The translations under genes were made by a program, and so were the position numbers. Of a stretch of 64,000 nt of DNA, positions 27,623-36,113 are shown in pieces. Position 1 is the stretch's first letter; the number at the start of each line of letters is the position of its first letter. The DNA comes from JALOAT01 sp041685115 (lineage in GTDB: Bacteria > Pseudomonadota > Gammaproteobacteria > Thiohalomonadales > Thiohalomonadaceae), in the NCBI GenBank assembly GCA_041685115.1, contig JAWLGK010000001.1, positions 248,001-312,000 on the forward strand, in the 5' to 3' direction. Below the pieces are notes generated by a model, which saw only the letters and a list, made by a program, of their open reading frames with translations, was not told where the DNA came from and made no database searches.

Positions 27623-28027
27623 ATGGCGAAAATGAAGCTGGAGTACGAAACCATCGATTTTTTCACGGCTATCGAGGCGCATGTGCGCTGGAAGATCCGC
27701 CTTGAGTCCTATATCGCCGGCAGCAGCGAGGAGACGCTGGATGCCGAGGTGGTTGGCCGCGATGACCAGTGCGCCCTCGGCAAGTGGATCCACTCCGCAG
27801 GCAAAGAGCGCTTCGGGAACCATCCGAAGTTCCCCGAGCTTCGTGACATCCACGCCAGATTCCATCAGTGTGCCGGCGACGTGATCCGTGCCTGCGACCG
27901 CGGCGAGCTCGACAAGGCGCGCGAATCCCTCGCCAAAGGGGATTACGCACGCTATTCCCAGCGCGTGAAGGCCGAACTGGCCCGGCTTGCCCTGGAACTG
28001 GACGACTGGGAAAAGGCCAACGGCTGA
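27623..28027 (+). CDS. Stand-alone CZB (chemoreceptor zinc-binding) domain protein
   Basis: The 134 residues are almost entirely a CZB domain, with the expected zinc ligands His20 (HVRWK), Cys50 (CALGKW), His77 and His81 (DIHARFH). CZB domains usually sit at the end of chemoreceptors or of diguanylate cyclases such as DgcZ, where zinc binding controls output. Here there is no output domain, so it may act in trans or as a small metal sensor. The start is preceded by GGGGGGAGAT. Three short dyads with GAGTC/GACTC or TAGGGA/TCCCTA words lie upstream (27508-27578). Confidence 0.85.
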   Translation: MAKMKLEYETIDFFTAIEAHVRWKIRLESYIAGSSEETLDAEVVGRDDQCALGKWIHSAGKERFGNHPKFPELRDIHARFHQCAGDVIRACDRGELDKARESLAKGDYARYSQRVKAELARLALELDDWEKANG

Positions 28028-28214
28028 CGGCCGCTTCGAGCGGCAGCACCTTGCGGTGATATCGCTCGGTGCCGTGGCATGGTTCCTCTTTTCGCGCGCC
28101 GTTCCGCGGCGTCAGCCGTCTTGCGTGGCTCCAACACGCCAGCCCCGCCAGGGCGTGAAGGCGTACACCCGGTGACGAGACGGGCGCCCCCGCGCTTGTG
28201 TCACACTTGGGCCC

Positions 28215-29468
28215 ATGCCGGAATCCGCACAGACCTCCCTCGCCCAGCGTGCCGCACTGGTGAGGCAGCGGCGGCTCGCCACCGCACTGCTGCTGGTTAT
28301 GGCGCTGATCTACGTGGGCGCACGCCAGGTGGCGGAGGCGCCCTATTGGCTCCAGCTGGTGCGCGCCGCCAGTGAGGCGGCCCTGGTGGGCGGCTTGGCC
28401 GACTGGTTTGCCGTCACCGCACTTTTTCGCCACCCCTTCGGTCTCCCGATCCCGCACACGGCCATCATCCCGCGTAACCAGGCGCGTATCGGCAGCGCGC
28501 TGGGTCGCTTCGTGGAGCGGCATTTCCTCGAGCCCGCGCTGCTCGCGCAAAAGCTGCGTACGCTGGATCTCGCCTCGCGGGCGGCCGCCTGGCTCGCGGA
28601 GCCGGCCCAGGCACGACGGCTCGCCGCGCGTATCGTGGCGGCGCTGCCGTGGGCGGTGCACGCGGCAGACGACCGTGCCCTGCGCGATTTCGCCAGGCGC
28701 GCGTTACAGGATCAACTCGCTCACGTGAACCTGGCGCCCATCCTCGGCGGTCTGCTGGAGGTGCTCAAGGCCGGCGGTCGGCACCAGGAACTGTTCGACC
28801 GCGCCCTGGTGGCGGGCGCCGACCTGCTCGCGAACAACGAAGAGCGTATCTATGCACTGGTGAACGACAAGAGCCGCTGGTGGGTGCCGCCGAGCATCGA
28901 CCGCGGCATCGCGCGGCGCGTCATCGCCGGCTTGCATGAACTGCTCGAGGAGCTGGCCGATCGCGAGCACGAGGCGCGGCGCAGTTTCGACACGGCCACC
29001 CACGACTTCATCGAGCGCCTGAAACACTCACCCGAACTGCACGCACGTGTGGAGGGACTGAAGCGGGACCTCCTCGACAGCGCACCTATCCAGGACTACT
29101 TCACCGCGGTGTGGGATGAGCTGCGCGCACGAGTCGAGCAGGATGCCTCCGGCGAGCACTCGCGTCTCGCCGAGGCCTTGACCCACGCCCTCGCGGCGCT
29201 CGGCGCCACCTTGCTCAAGGACGATGCAGTGCGCACCCGCGTCAACCGCCGCATCGAGACCCTGACCGTGGAGTTCGCTGTGCCGTGGCGTACCGAGATC
29301 GGCCGCTTCATCGCTGAGGTTGTGGAGAGCTGGGACACGGCCACCATGACCGACCGGCTGGAGCTGGTGGTCGGCCGCGACCTGCAATTCATCCGCATCA
29401 ACGGCACGTTGGTGGGGGCGCTGGTGGGCGTGCTGCTGTTCGTCGCCTCAAGCTGGTTGTTCCCCTGA
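28215..29468 (+). CDS. DUF445 membrane protein (YjiN-like)
   Basis: This 417-residue protein has the DUF445 features: an N-terminal transmembrane segment (ATALLLVMALIYVGA), then GGLADWFAVTALFRHPFGLPIPHTAIIP, a long helical cytoplasmic or periplasmic middle, and a C-terminal hydrophobic anchor (GALVGVLLFVASSWLF). E. coli YjiN belongs to this family. The biochemical function is unknown. The start ATG 28215 is the first with family similarity. Confidence 0.88.
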   Translation: MPESAQTSLAQRAALVRQRRLATALLLVMALIYVGARQVAEAPYWLQLVRAASEAALVGGLADWFAVTALFRHPFGLPIPHTAIIPRNQARIGSALGRFVERHFLEPALLAQKLRTLDLASRAAAWLAEPAQARRLAARIVAALPWAVHAADDRALRDFARRALQDQLAHVNLAPILGGLLEVLKAGGRHQELFDRALVAGADLLANNEERIYALVNDKSRWWVPPSIDRGIARRVIAGLHELLEELADREHEARRSFDTATHDFIERLKHSPELHARVEGLKRDLLDSAPIQDYFTAVWDELRARVEQDASGEHSRLAEALTHALAALGATLLKDDAVRTRVNRRIETLTVEFAVPWRTEIGRFIAEVVESWDTATMTDRLELVVGRDLQFIRINGTLVGALVGVLLFVASSWLFP

Positions 29469-29484
29469 GCTATGCTTCTGCGGC

Positions 29485-29868
29485 ATGGATACGCCGCTCA
29501 GCGCCATGGACCTGGCCAAGCATTACTTCAATATCTGCAACGCGGCCCTGGCCCTGCGCGGGCGTGAATTCCCCTACAACCTGATCATCCCGCTGATGAA
29601 CCGGTTCTTCTCCGGCCAGGACGTGAGCCTGCGGGTGGTCGACGATGACGGCACGCCCCTCGCGTACGTGACCGCCGGCTTTGTGGAAGGACAGTTCACA
29701 CCGGTCCGGCCCGGTGTGCACAGCCCCGATGCCCGCTTCAGTCTGCGCCGTGACTACCTGGAGCAGGTGGTGGAGCATGCCGATGACTACATCCGCCACC
29801 CGGAGCGCCTCGACTGGGACTGGCTCGGCGCACAGCTCGGTCCCTTCGGTGATGCCGGCCGTTTCTGA
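29485..29868 (+). CDS. Hypothetical protein, 127 residues
   Basis: I do not recognise this protein. It is soluble and acidic, contains REFPYNLIIPLMNRFFSG and VTAGFVEGQFTPVRPGVHSP, and ends in an Asp/Trp-rich stretch (RLDWDWLGAQLG). It has no signal peptide or known motif. It lies 17 nt after the DUF445 gene and 23 nt before the bd-oxidase operon, all on the same strand, so it may be cotranscribed with either. ATG 29506 is an alternative start. Confidence 0.6.
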   Translation: MDTPLSAMDLAKHYFNICNAALALRGREFPYNLIIPLMNRFFSGQDVSLRVVDDDGTPLAYVTAGFVEGQFTPVRPGVHSPDARFSLRRDYLEQVVEHADDYIRHPERLDWDWLGAQLGPFGDAGRF

Positions 29869-29891
29869 ACGGCCGTAACGGAGGCGTGCGC

Positions 29892-31280
29892 ATGGATGCG
29901 CTGGCAGACCCCGTGTTGCTTTCACGCCTGCAAATGGCCTTCACCTTGTCCTTTCACATCCTGTTTCCCACCCTGACCATCGGCCTGTCGGCTTTCCTGG
30001 TGTTCCTGCACGGGCGTTGGCTGTTGTTTCACGACGACACGGACATGCGGTTGTTCCGTTTCTGGATGCGCATCTTCGCCTTGGGCTTCGGCGTGGGCGT
30101 GGTCTCAGGCATCGTGCTGTCGTTCGAATTCGGCACCAACTTCGCACCGTTTTCCCAGTTCACCGGCAACGTGCTCGCGCCCCTGTTGAGCTACGAAGTG
30201 CTTATGGCGTTTTTTCTGGAGGCGAGTTTCCTTCCCTTGCTGTTGTTCGGGTTCGGGCGCGTAGGGCCGCGCCTGCATTTCTTCGCCACCTTGATGGTGG
30301 CCACCGGCACGCTGTTGTCGGCCTTCTGGATCCTGTCAGCCAATTCCTGGATGCACACGCCGGCAGGTTATGCGCTGCGCGATGGGGTGATCCACGTGAC
30401 CGACTGGTTCGCGGCGATCTTCAATCCGTCCTTTCCCTTCCGCTTCGCCCACATGGTCATGGCCTCATTCCTGACCGGCGCCTTCGTCGTGGCCGGTGTG
30501 TCCGCCTGGCATCTGCTGCGCGGGCGCTGCGAACCCCTGGCACGGCGCGGCCTTTCCCTCGCCCTGTGGGCGGCGCTGGTGTGTGCACCGGCGCAGGTGC
30601 TGCTCGGCGACTTGCACGGCCTCAATACCCGGCAGGTACAACCGGTGAAGTTGGCTGCCATGGAGGCGCTGTGGGAGACGCGTACCCATGCGCCGTTCGT
30701 GGTGTTCGCGTGGCCGGACCAGGTCGCGCAGCGCAATCACTGGGAGCTGGGGATCCCGCTGGCGGGAAGTCTCATTCTCACGCATGCGCCGGACGGACAG
30801 GTGGCCGGGCTCGATCAGGTCGGGCCCGCCGAGCGGCCGCACGTCGCCACGGTGTTCTGGGCCTTCCGCATCATGCTGTTCATCGGCTTCTTGCTGCTGG
30901 CCCTGGCCGTCGTCGGCCTGATCCTGCGCCTGCGCGGTGCGCTGTATTCCCGTCGCTGGTACCTGCTTCTGCTGGTAGCGGCGAGTCCGCTCGGCTTCGT
31001 GGCCGTGCTTGCCGGCTGGACCGTGACCGAGGTGGGGCGTCAGCCCTGGGCTGTGCAGGGTTTGCTGCGCACCGTCGATGCTGCCACGCCACTGCCGGCG
31101 GCGTCGGTCGGCGGCTCGGTGATCCTGTTCCTGCTGCTTTATCACGCCCTGCTGCTGGCGTTCCTGTATTTCCTGTACCGGATGGTACGCCAAGGGCCCG
31201 AGGAGCAGGCGCCTGCGCGCAGGCCAGGGGCATCGCCGCGCACCGCGTGGTATTCCTCCATGGAAGATGGGAGGCACTGA
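29892..31280 (+). CDS. cioA: Cytochrome bd-type quinol oxidase subunit I (CioA-like)
   Basis: Subunit I binds the haems and oxidises quinol, passing electrons to oxygen. The 462 residues span about nine membrane helices. Likely haem ligands are the His in LSFHILFPT (helix I), the His in FRFAHMVMASFL and the Met in FWAFRIMLF. GWTVTEVGRQPW is a subunit I signature. The Q-loop region is short, as in cyanide-insensitive CioA rather than E. coli CydA. Start ATG 29892 has GGAGG 7 nt upstream. Its stop overlaps the subunit II start by one base. Confidence 0.92.
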   Translation: MDALADPVLLSRLQMAFTLSFHILFPTLTIGLSAFLVFLHGRWLLFHDDTDMRLFRFWMRIFALGFGVGVVSGIVLSFEFGTNFAPFSQFTGNVLAPLLSYEVLMAFFLEASFLPLLLFGFGRVGPRLHFFATLMVATGTLLSAFWILSANSWMHTPAGYALRDGVIHVTDWFAAIFNPSFPFRFAHMVMASFLTGAFVVAGVSAWHLLRGRCEPLARRGLSLALWAALVCAPAQVLLGDLHGLNTRQVQPVKLAAMEALWETRTHAPFVVFAWPDQVAQRNHWELGIPLAGSLILTHAPDGQVAGLDQVGPAERPHVATVFWAFRIMLFIGFLLLALAVVGLILRLRGALYSRRWYLLLLVAASPLGFVAVLAGWTVTEVGRQPWAVQGLLRTVDAATPLPAASVGGSVILFLLLYHALLLAFLYFLYRMVRQGPEEQAPARRPGASPRTAWYSSMEDGRH

Positions 31281-32275
31281 TGGATCTGGCGCTGCTCGCC
31301 GCCGCGGTGATGGCCTTCGCGGTGGCCATGTACGTGCTCCTCGACGGCTTCGATCTGGGTGTTGGGATTTTGTTTCCATTCGCCCCGGACGATGCGGCGC
31401 GCGAACGCATGCTGGCGAGCGTGGCGCCGGTGTGGGACGGCAACGAGACCTGGCTGGTGCTCGGCGGCGTGACCCTGTTTGCCGCGTTTCCGCTCGCCTA
31501 TAGCGTGATGCTGCCGGCCCTGTACCTGGGCATCATCCTGTTCCTGACTGCGCTGGTGTTCCGTGGCGTGGTGTTCGAGTTCCGCCCACGCTCCACGCGC
31601 AAGTACGTCTGGAACGCAGCCTTCAGCGCCGGTTCCTCGCTCGCGGCCTTCGCCCAGGGTATCGTGCTCGGCACGGTGGTGGAGGGGTTCGAACTGGTCG
31701 ACGGCCGTCATGTCGGTGGCGCATTCGAATTTTTGACGCCATTTACCCTGATGACCGGTATCGCCTTGGTCGCGGGCTATGCACTGCTCGGCGCCACCTG
31801 GCTGGTCATCAAGACCGAAGGCGCACTTCAGGACTGGAGCTACCGCACAGCGCGGCCCCTGGCGTTGGCGTTGCTCGGGTTCATCGCCCTTGTCAGCGTG
31901 TGGACACCGCTCGCCGAGCCGGCCATCGCTGCGCGCTGGTTCCGCTGGCCCAACCTGTTGTACCTGTCACCCGTGCCCATCGTCACGGCAGCGTTGGGTT
32001 GGGGCCTGTGGACCTCGCTGCGCGCCCGGCGCGAACGCGCGCCGTTTGTGCTGAGCGTGCTGCTGTTCCTGTTGGCCTTCGGTGGCCTGACCATCAGCAT
32101 CTGGCCATACATCGTGCCGCGCCATTACACCCTGTGGGATGCTGCGGCACAGCGCAGCAGCCTGGCCTTCATCCTCACCGGTGTGGCAATCCTGCTGCCC
32201 CTGGTGCTCGCCTACACGTGGCACACCTATCGGATATTTCGCGGCAAGGTTCGCGCCGGCGATGGTTATCACTGA
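31280..32275 (+). CDS. cioB: Cytochrome bd-type quinol oxidase subunit II (CioB-like)
   Basis: Subunit II is a 331-residue integral membrane protein with eight or nine helices. It opens with the family pattern MYVLLDGFDLGVGILFPF, then VWDGNETWLVLGG and FRGVVFEFRP, and IWPYIVPRHYTLWDAA near the end. The start shares one base with the subunit I stop (TGATG), indicating coupled translation and an equimolar complex. No small CydX-like frame is evident immediately downstream. Confidence 0.94.
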   Translation: MDLALLAAAVMAFAVAMYVLLDGFDLGVGILFPFAPDDAARERMLASVAPVWDGNETWLVLGGVTLFAAFPLAYSVMLPALYLGIILFLTALVFRGVVFEFRPRSTRKYVWNAAFSAGSSLAAFAQGIVLGTVVEGFELVDGRHVGGAFEFLTPFTLMTGIALVAGYALLGATWLVIKTEGALQDWSYRTARPLALALLGFIALVSVWTPLAEPAIAARWFRWPNLLYLSPVPIVTAALGWGLWTSLRARRERAPFVLSVLLFLLAFGGLTISIWPYIVPRHYTLWDAAAQRSSLAFILTGVAILLPLVLAYTWHTYRIFRGKVRAGDGYH

Positions 32276-32377
32276 GCCAATCTTTCAGGGGAACCGGCTC
32301 ACGTAAATCGCAAGCTGCGCTTGCGCGTTGTCGGGACCGGGACCGAAGATAACCACCCGTCATTCCGTGGGAGAAAC

Positions 32378-33574
32378 ATGGACACGGAACTCATCGCACA
32401 GGCGGAACACGAGGCCATTGCGCTGCTCAGGCGCAATCTCACCGAGGCCGGCATCCTGGCGGCCACGCCCTCCGCAGCCGCCGCCGAGCGGCGCTATACG
32501 CGCATCTTCGGACGCGATGCCGCCATCTGCGCCTTGGGCATGTTGGTGAGCGGCGATGCGGAACTCGCCGACGGCGCGGAACGCAGTCTGCTTACCCTCG
32601 CCGCGCACCAGGCGGACAACGGCCAAATCCCCAAGTACGTGGACCCGCAGGACGGCGATGCCGATTTCTGGTACGTGGGTTGTATCGATGCCACCCTGTG
32701 GTGGCTGCTGGCGGTGGATCACCTGGCGCGTCACGGGCGTGGCGCGCTGCGCGAACGCCTGGCGCCGGCCATCCGCCGCGCGCTCGGTTGGCTGCATTGC
32801 CAGGAGCATCCACGTCTGTGCCTGTTGCAGCAAAACGAGGCCAGCGATTGGGCGGACATCATGCCGCGCTCCGGTTTCGTGCTGTACAGCAATGCCCTGT
32901 GGTACGCGGTGAAGCGGCGCTTCGGCCTGCCGAACGCGGAGGCCACGCACTACCACTTCAATCACCTTTTTTACCCCTTTTCCCGCAACGTCCCGGCCTA
33001 TCACCGGCTGCGACTGTTGGGCCATTACGTACGCAACAAGGCCCGCCCCGACAGCCTCTATCTCAGCTTCGTGAATCTCGCGTCATGGGGCGGCGAGGGC
33101 GACGTGTTCGGTAACCTGCTGGCCATCCTCTGCGGGCTGGCGGGCGACGCCCCGGCGCAGCGCATCATCCATGCGCTCAAGACCCGCGGTGTGGATGCGC
33201 CCGCACCGGTGCGGGCGGTGTGCACGCCCATCGCGCAAGAAGCGCCGCAGTGGCGAAACTACATGACGCGTCACCGCCAGAATCTACCGTGGCACTATCA
33301 CAACGGCGGCGTCTGGCCGTTCATCGGTGGCTTCTGGGTATTGGCCTTGGCCGGGCTCGGGCGCACCGCGGAGGCGCGTACCGCACTTGGCGATCTGGCG
33401 GAGGCAAACCGAAGCGACGACTGGCGCTTCACCGAGTGGTTCGACGGCCAGACCGGCGCGCCCGGCGGCATGGCCGGACAGAGCTGGAATGCGGCCATGT
33501 TTTTGCTGGCCATGCACGGTGTCGAAACGCGCGTGTTTCCTATTCTTCCACGCGAAACCCGACCTTCACCCTGA
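32378..33574 (+). CDS. (alpha/alpha)6-barrel glycosidase, GH100 invertase / amylo-alpha-1,6-glucosidase-like
   Basis: The 398-residue protein resembles alkaline/neutral invertases and glycogen-debranching-type glycosidases. RYTRIFGRDAAICALGM holds the region of the catalytic Asp. QNEASDWADIMPRSG and NLPWHYHNGGVWPFIGGFW match the GH100-type motifs, and GMAGQSWNAAMFLLA comes near the end. It has no signal peptide, so it should act in the cytosol on sucrose or an alpha-glucan. Specificity cannot be fixed from sequence. Start follows GTGGGAGAAAC. Its 3' end overlaps the convergent dodecin gene by 35 nt. Confidence 0.75.
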   Translation: MDTELIAQAEHEAIALLRRNLTEAGILAATPSAAAAERRYTRIFGRDAAICALGMLVSGDAELADGAERSLLTLAAHQADNGQIPKYVDPQDGDADFWYVGCIDATLWWLLAVDHLARHGRGALRERLAPAIRRALGWLHCQEHPRLCLLQQNEASDWADIMPRSGFVLYSNALWYAVKRRFGLPNAEATHYHFNHLFYPFSRNVPAYHRLRLLGHYVRNKARPDSLYLSFVNLASWGGEGDVFGNLLAILCGLAGDAPAQRIIHALKTRGVDAPAPVRAVCTPIAQEAPQWRNYMTRHRQNLPWHYHNGGVWPFIGGFWVLALAGLGRTAEARTALGDLAEANRSDDWRFTEWFDGQTGAPGGMAGQSWNAAMFLLAMHGVETRVFPILPRETRPSP

Positions 33575-33749
33575 CCTGCCAGTGGGCGATGCGTCCGTTG
33601 GTGAGGTTGCCGCGGGTCTCCATGACTTCGAACCAGTCCAGGTTGCGCAGGCTTTCCCCGGCGCGCGCGATGGCGTTATGCACGGCATCATCACTGCTTG
33701 TGGTCGACGAGCCGACCAGTTCGACCAGCTTATACACGTGAGCATCCAT
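33540..33749 (-). CDS. Dodecin, flavin-binding protein
   Basis: Dodecins are dodecameric flavin-storage proteins of about 70 residues. This 69-residue protein has the family pattern HVYKLVELVGSSTTSSDDA, then WFEVMETRGNL with the flavin-stacking Trp, and ends in AHWQVRVKVGFRVEE. GAGGAGGAACGGC precedes the start. The convergent glycosidase gene overlaps its 3' end. Confidence 0.93.
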   Translation of the reverse strand: MDAHVYKLVELVGSSTTSSDDAVHNAIARAGESLRNLDWFEVMETRGNLTNGRIAHWQVRVKVGFRVEE

Positions 33750-33984
33750 GCCGTTCCTCCTCGCGCGGGTTTCGTCAAGTCTAGTGTACGGACCGGCCGG
33801 ATAAGGGCTTTGCCCGGGCCTTTCCGCTTGCCGGGCGGGACCCGATCACGGGGGATGGACTGGCGGCGCAACGTGGATAAAATACGCCTCCGCCGCCGGG
33901 TAGTGGTGTTAGGCCGGAAGCCTTGCGTGTAGCGCGGATAGGAGAGTCAAGCCCCCTTCGAGTTGCTGTGAGAGCGAACCTGCC

Positions 33985-34632
33985 ATGATTCTCAAGACGT
34001 CTGACGGTTACGAATTCGAGGCCTATGTGACGGGCCCGGATGATGCCAAGCGCGCGGTCCTTATCGTCCACGATTGGTGGGGTGTACTCGATTACAACAA
34101 GCGCTGGGCCGATCGCTTCGCCGAAGACGGCTACAAGGCGATGGTGATCGATCTCTACGACGGCGAGCGCGCCCGTTCGCCGGAAGAAGCCGGCGAGATG
34201 ATGCGCGCGCTGGATCAGGATCAGGCCGACGGCAAACTCATCGTCGCCACCGACCTGCTGAAGCAGGGCGGTCGCAAGGTGGCGAGCCTCGGCTGGTCGC
34301 TGGGCGGGCGCCAGGCCATGCAGGCCGCGTTACTGGATCCGGAAGCCATCAAGGCCGCGGTGTTGTTCTACTGTCGCATGCTCACCGATCCCGCGCAGCT
34401 CGCGCAGCTCGGCGGCCCGGTGTTCGCCGTGTATGCCAAGAGCGAGCAGACCTGGCCGGCCAAGATGGACAAGTTCAATGCCGCCATGGAAGCCGCCGGC
34501 AAGCACGTCGAGACCCTGTGCTACGACGCCGCACACGGCTTTGCGAATCCCACCAGCGACCGCTACAACGCTGAACTGGCGGAAGACGCCTGGCAGCAGG
34601 TGCGTGCCTTCCTCGCGCGTGCACTGGCGTGA
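33985..34632 (+). CDS. Dienelactone hydrolase-family alpha/beta hydrolase
   Basis: The 215-residue protein has the DLH fold: VLIVHDWWGVLDYNKRWADR near the start, the nucleophile elbow GWSLGG with Ser where dienelactone hydrolase has Cys, and a C-terminal AAHGF carrying the catalytic His. The stretch where the acidic triad member is expected reads VYAKSEQTWP, with no Asp in the usual spot; Glu in that stretch may replace it. The substrate is unknown. No aromatic-degradation genes are nearby. Confidence 0.85.
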   Translation: MILKTSDGYEFEAYVTGPDDAKRAVLIVHDWWGVLDYNKRWADRFAEDGYKAMVIDLYDGERARSPEEAGEMMRALDQDQADGKLIVATDLLKQGGRKVASLGWSLGGRQAMQAALLDPEAIKAAVLFYCRMLTDPAQLAQLGGPVFAVYAKSEQTWPAKMDKFNAAMEAAGKHVETLCYDAAHGFANPTSDRYNAELAEDAWQQVRAFLARALA

Positions 34633-34729
34633 CACGGCACGGAGGTCCTGCATCGCGTTCAACACGACCGCGAGCACCTCTCCAAAGGAAACGCCGATTC
34701 CGCGTAAGCGGTTCTCGCCCGGCAATGCA

Positions 34730-35398
34730 TCAAAGCGCGTAATGCCGTGCCAGGATGGCGGCCGTGAACGATGCCCGCAGATAGAATCCACGGGGATTGG
34801 CGAGCACGCGCGCGCCGTCGCTGCCGAGGGCGCGGCGGCGGGCACGCCCGTGGGGCGCCTTGGGGCGGATCTGCATCACCTCGCCGAAACGCGCGCTCAG
34901 GCGATCCAGCGTGCCCGTGTGGACGAATTCCATGAGGTCCTCGTAGTCACGCCGCAGTAGGGCCTCCTCGTGCGTATCCGGGCTCCACAACAGCGCGCTG
35001 CCGATACGACGTTCACCGAGCGGAATGGTCGCGTCCGCCTGCACCGGTACCCACAACACCCGCGCGAGTTTGCGGCGCACCCAAGATTGTTCCCAGGTTT
35101 CACCCAGCGCGTGCTCCATCGGCACCATGCAGACGTAGGTGGATTCACGCGGTCGGCCGCGGGCGTCAATGGGTAGGGTCTTCAACTCCACGCCTAAATG
35201 CGGGAAATCCGGCTGCGGGAGCGAAGCGGAACTGGCGCCGAGCAGCGTCTCCAGCAACTCACCGATCCAACCCTTGTTGCGGCGCAGGTCCTGGGGCACG
35301 GCGACGCGAGCATCCCCGGCAACGTCCTGCAGGCGCCGGCCGGCGAGTGAGCGCGCGCGCTGCAGCAATTCCTGCTCACTATTCGGGGGTAATCGCAT
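34730..35398 (-). CDS. mutH: DNA mismatch repair endonuclease MutH
   Basis: MutH nicks the unmethylated strand at hemimethylated GATC sites after activation by MutL. The 222-residue protein has the catalytic pattern DFPHLGVELKT (Asp, Glu and Lys with E. coli spacing) and LRRNKGWIGELLE earlier in the chain. It implies a Dam methylase elsewhere in the genome. MutH is restricted mainly to part of the Gammaproteobacteria, which helps place the organism. Start MRLPPNSEQEL at 35398 is chosen by family alignment. Confidence 0.92.
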   Translation of the reverse strand: MRLPPNSEQELLQRARSLAGRRLQDVAGDARVAVPQDLRRNKGWIGELLETLLGASSASLPQPDFPHLGVELKTLPIDARGRPRESTYVCMVPMEHALGETWEQSWVRRKLARVLWVPVQADATIPLGERRIGSALLWSPDTHEEALLRRDYEDLMEFVHTGTLDRLSARFGEVMQIRPKAPHGRARRRALGSDGARVLANPRGFYLRASFTAAILARHYAL

Positions 35399-35510
35399 AT
35401 ACCCGCGAGTATGGCGATGCTGTGTTTTACTGTCGAGCGGGAAGGTGATGGCAGTTCTAAACACAAGGCCGCCGGGTTAAGCTGCCCTGAACTGGAATGG
35501 AGGACACACC

Positions 35511-36101
35511 ATGAATCGACCCTTGGACGACGCGGCCCTCGACACCCTTTTTCGCAGTGCGCGCAGTTTCAGTTACTGGCTCGACAAGCCGGTCAGCGAC
35601 GAACAGCTGCACGCACTCTACGAATTGATGAAGTGGGGGCCGACCAGCGCCAATTGCAATCCCGCGCGCCTGGTATTCGTGAAAAGCCCGGAGGCGAAGG
35701 CACGCCTTGCCCCCTGTCTCAGCGAGGGCAATGTGGAGAAATCCATGAGTGCGCCGGTGGTGGCCATCGTTGCCATGGACATGGAGTTTTATGAGCAACT
35801 TCCGCGCCTGTTCCCGCACACCGACGCGCGCTCATGGTATGCGGGGAAGCCCGAGGCCATCCGCAGTACCGCTTTTCGAAACAGCAGCCTGCAAGGCGCC
35901 TATCTGATCACGGCCGCACGCAGCCTTGGGCTCGATTGTGGTCCTATGTCGGGCTTCGATGCGCAGAAACTCGACGCCGCGTTCTTCCCGGACCGGCCCT
36001 GGCAATCGAACTTCATCTGCGCCCTTGGCTATGGTGACGTGAGCCGGCTGTATCCGCGCGGTCCCCGCCTCGCCTTCGAGGAGGCGTGCCGCATCGAGTA
36101 A
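35511..36101 (+). CDS. Nitroreductase-family protein, RutE/HadB-like
   Basis: This 196-residue flavoprotein has the malonic-semialdehyde-reductase-like pattern: LFRSARSFSYWLDKPV, MKWGPTSANCNPARLVFV and QGAYLITAARSLGLDCGPMSGFD. In E. coli RutE reduces toxic 3-carbon aldehydes during uracil degradation. No other rut genes are nearby, so the physiological substrate is open. It is preceded by TGGAGGACACACC. Confidence 0.88.
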   Translation: MNRPLDDAALDTLFRSARSFSYWLDKPVSDEQLHALYELMKWGPTSANCNPARLVFVKSPEAKARLAPCLSEGNVEKSMSAPVVAIVAMDMEFYEQLPRLFPHTDARSWYAGKPEAIRSTAFRNSSLQGAYLITAARSLGLDCGPMSGFDAQKLDAAFFPDRPWQSNFICALGYGDVSRLYPRGPRLAFEEACRIE

Positions 36102-36113
36102 GGGGCGAAGGGG

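Noticed and set aside
30017..31279. Upstream extension of the oxidase subunit II frame through subunit I
   Set aside because: The extension is out of frame with subunit I and Arg/Gly-rich; the family N-terminus begins at the ATG at 31280.
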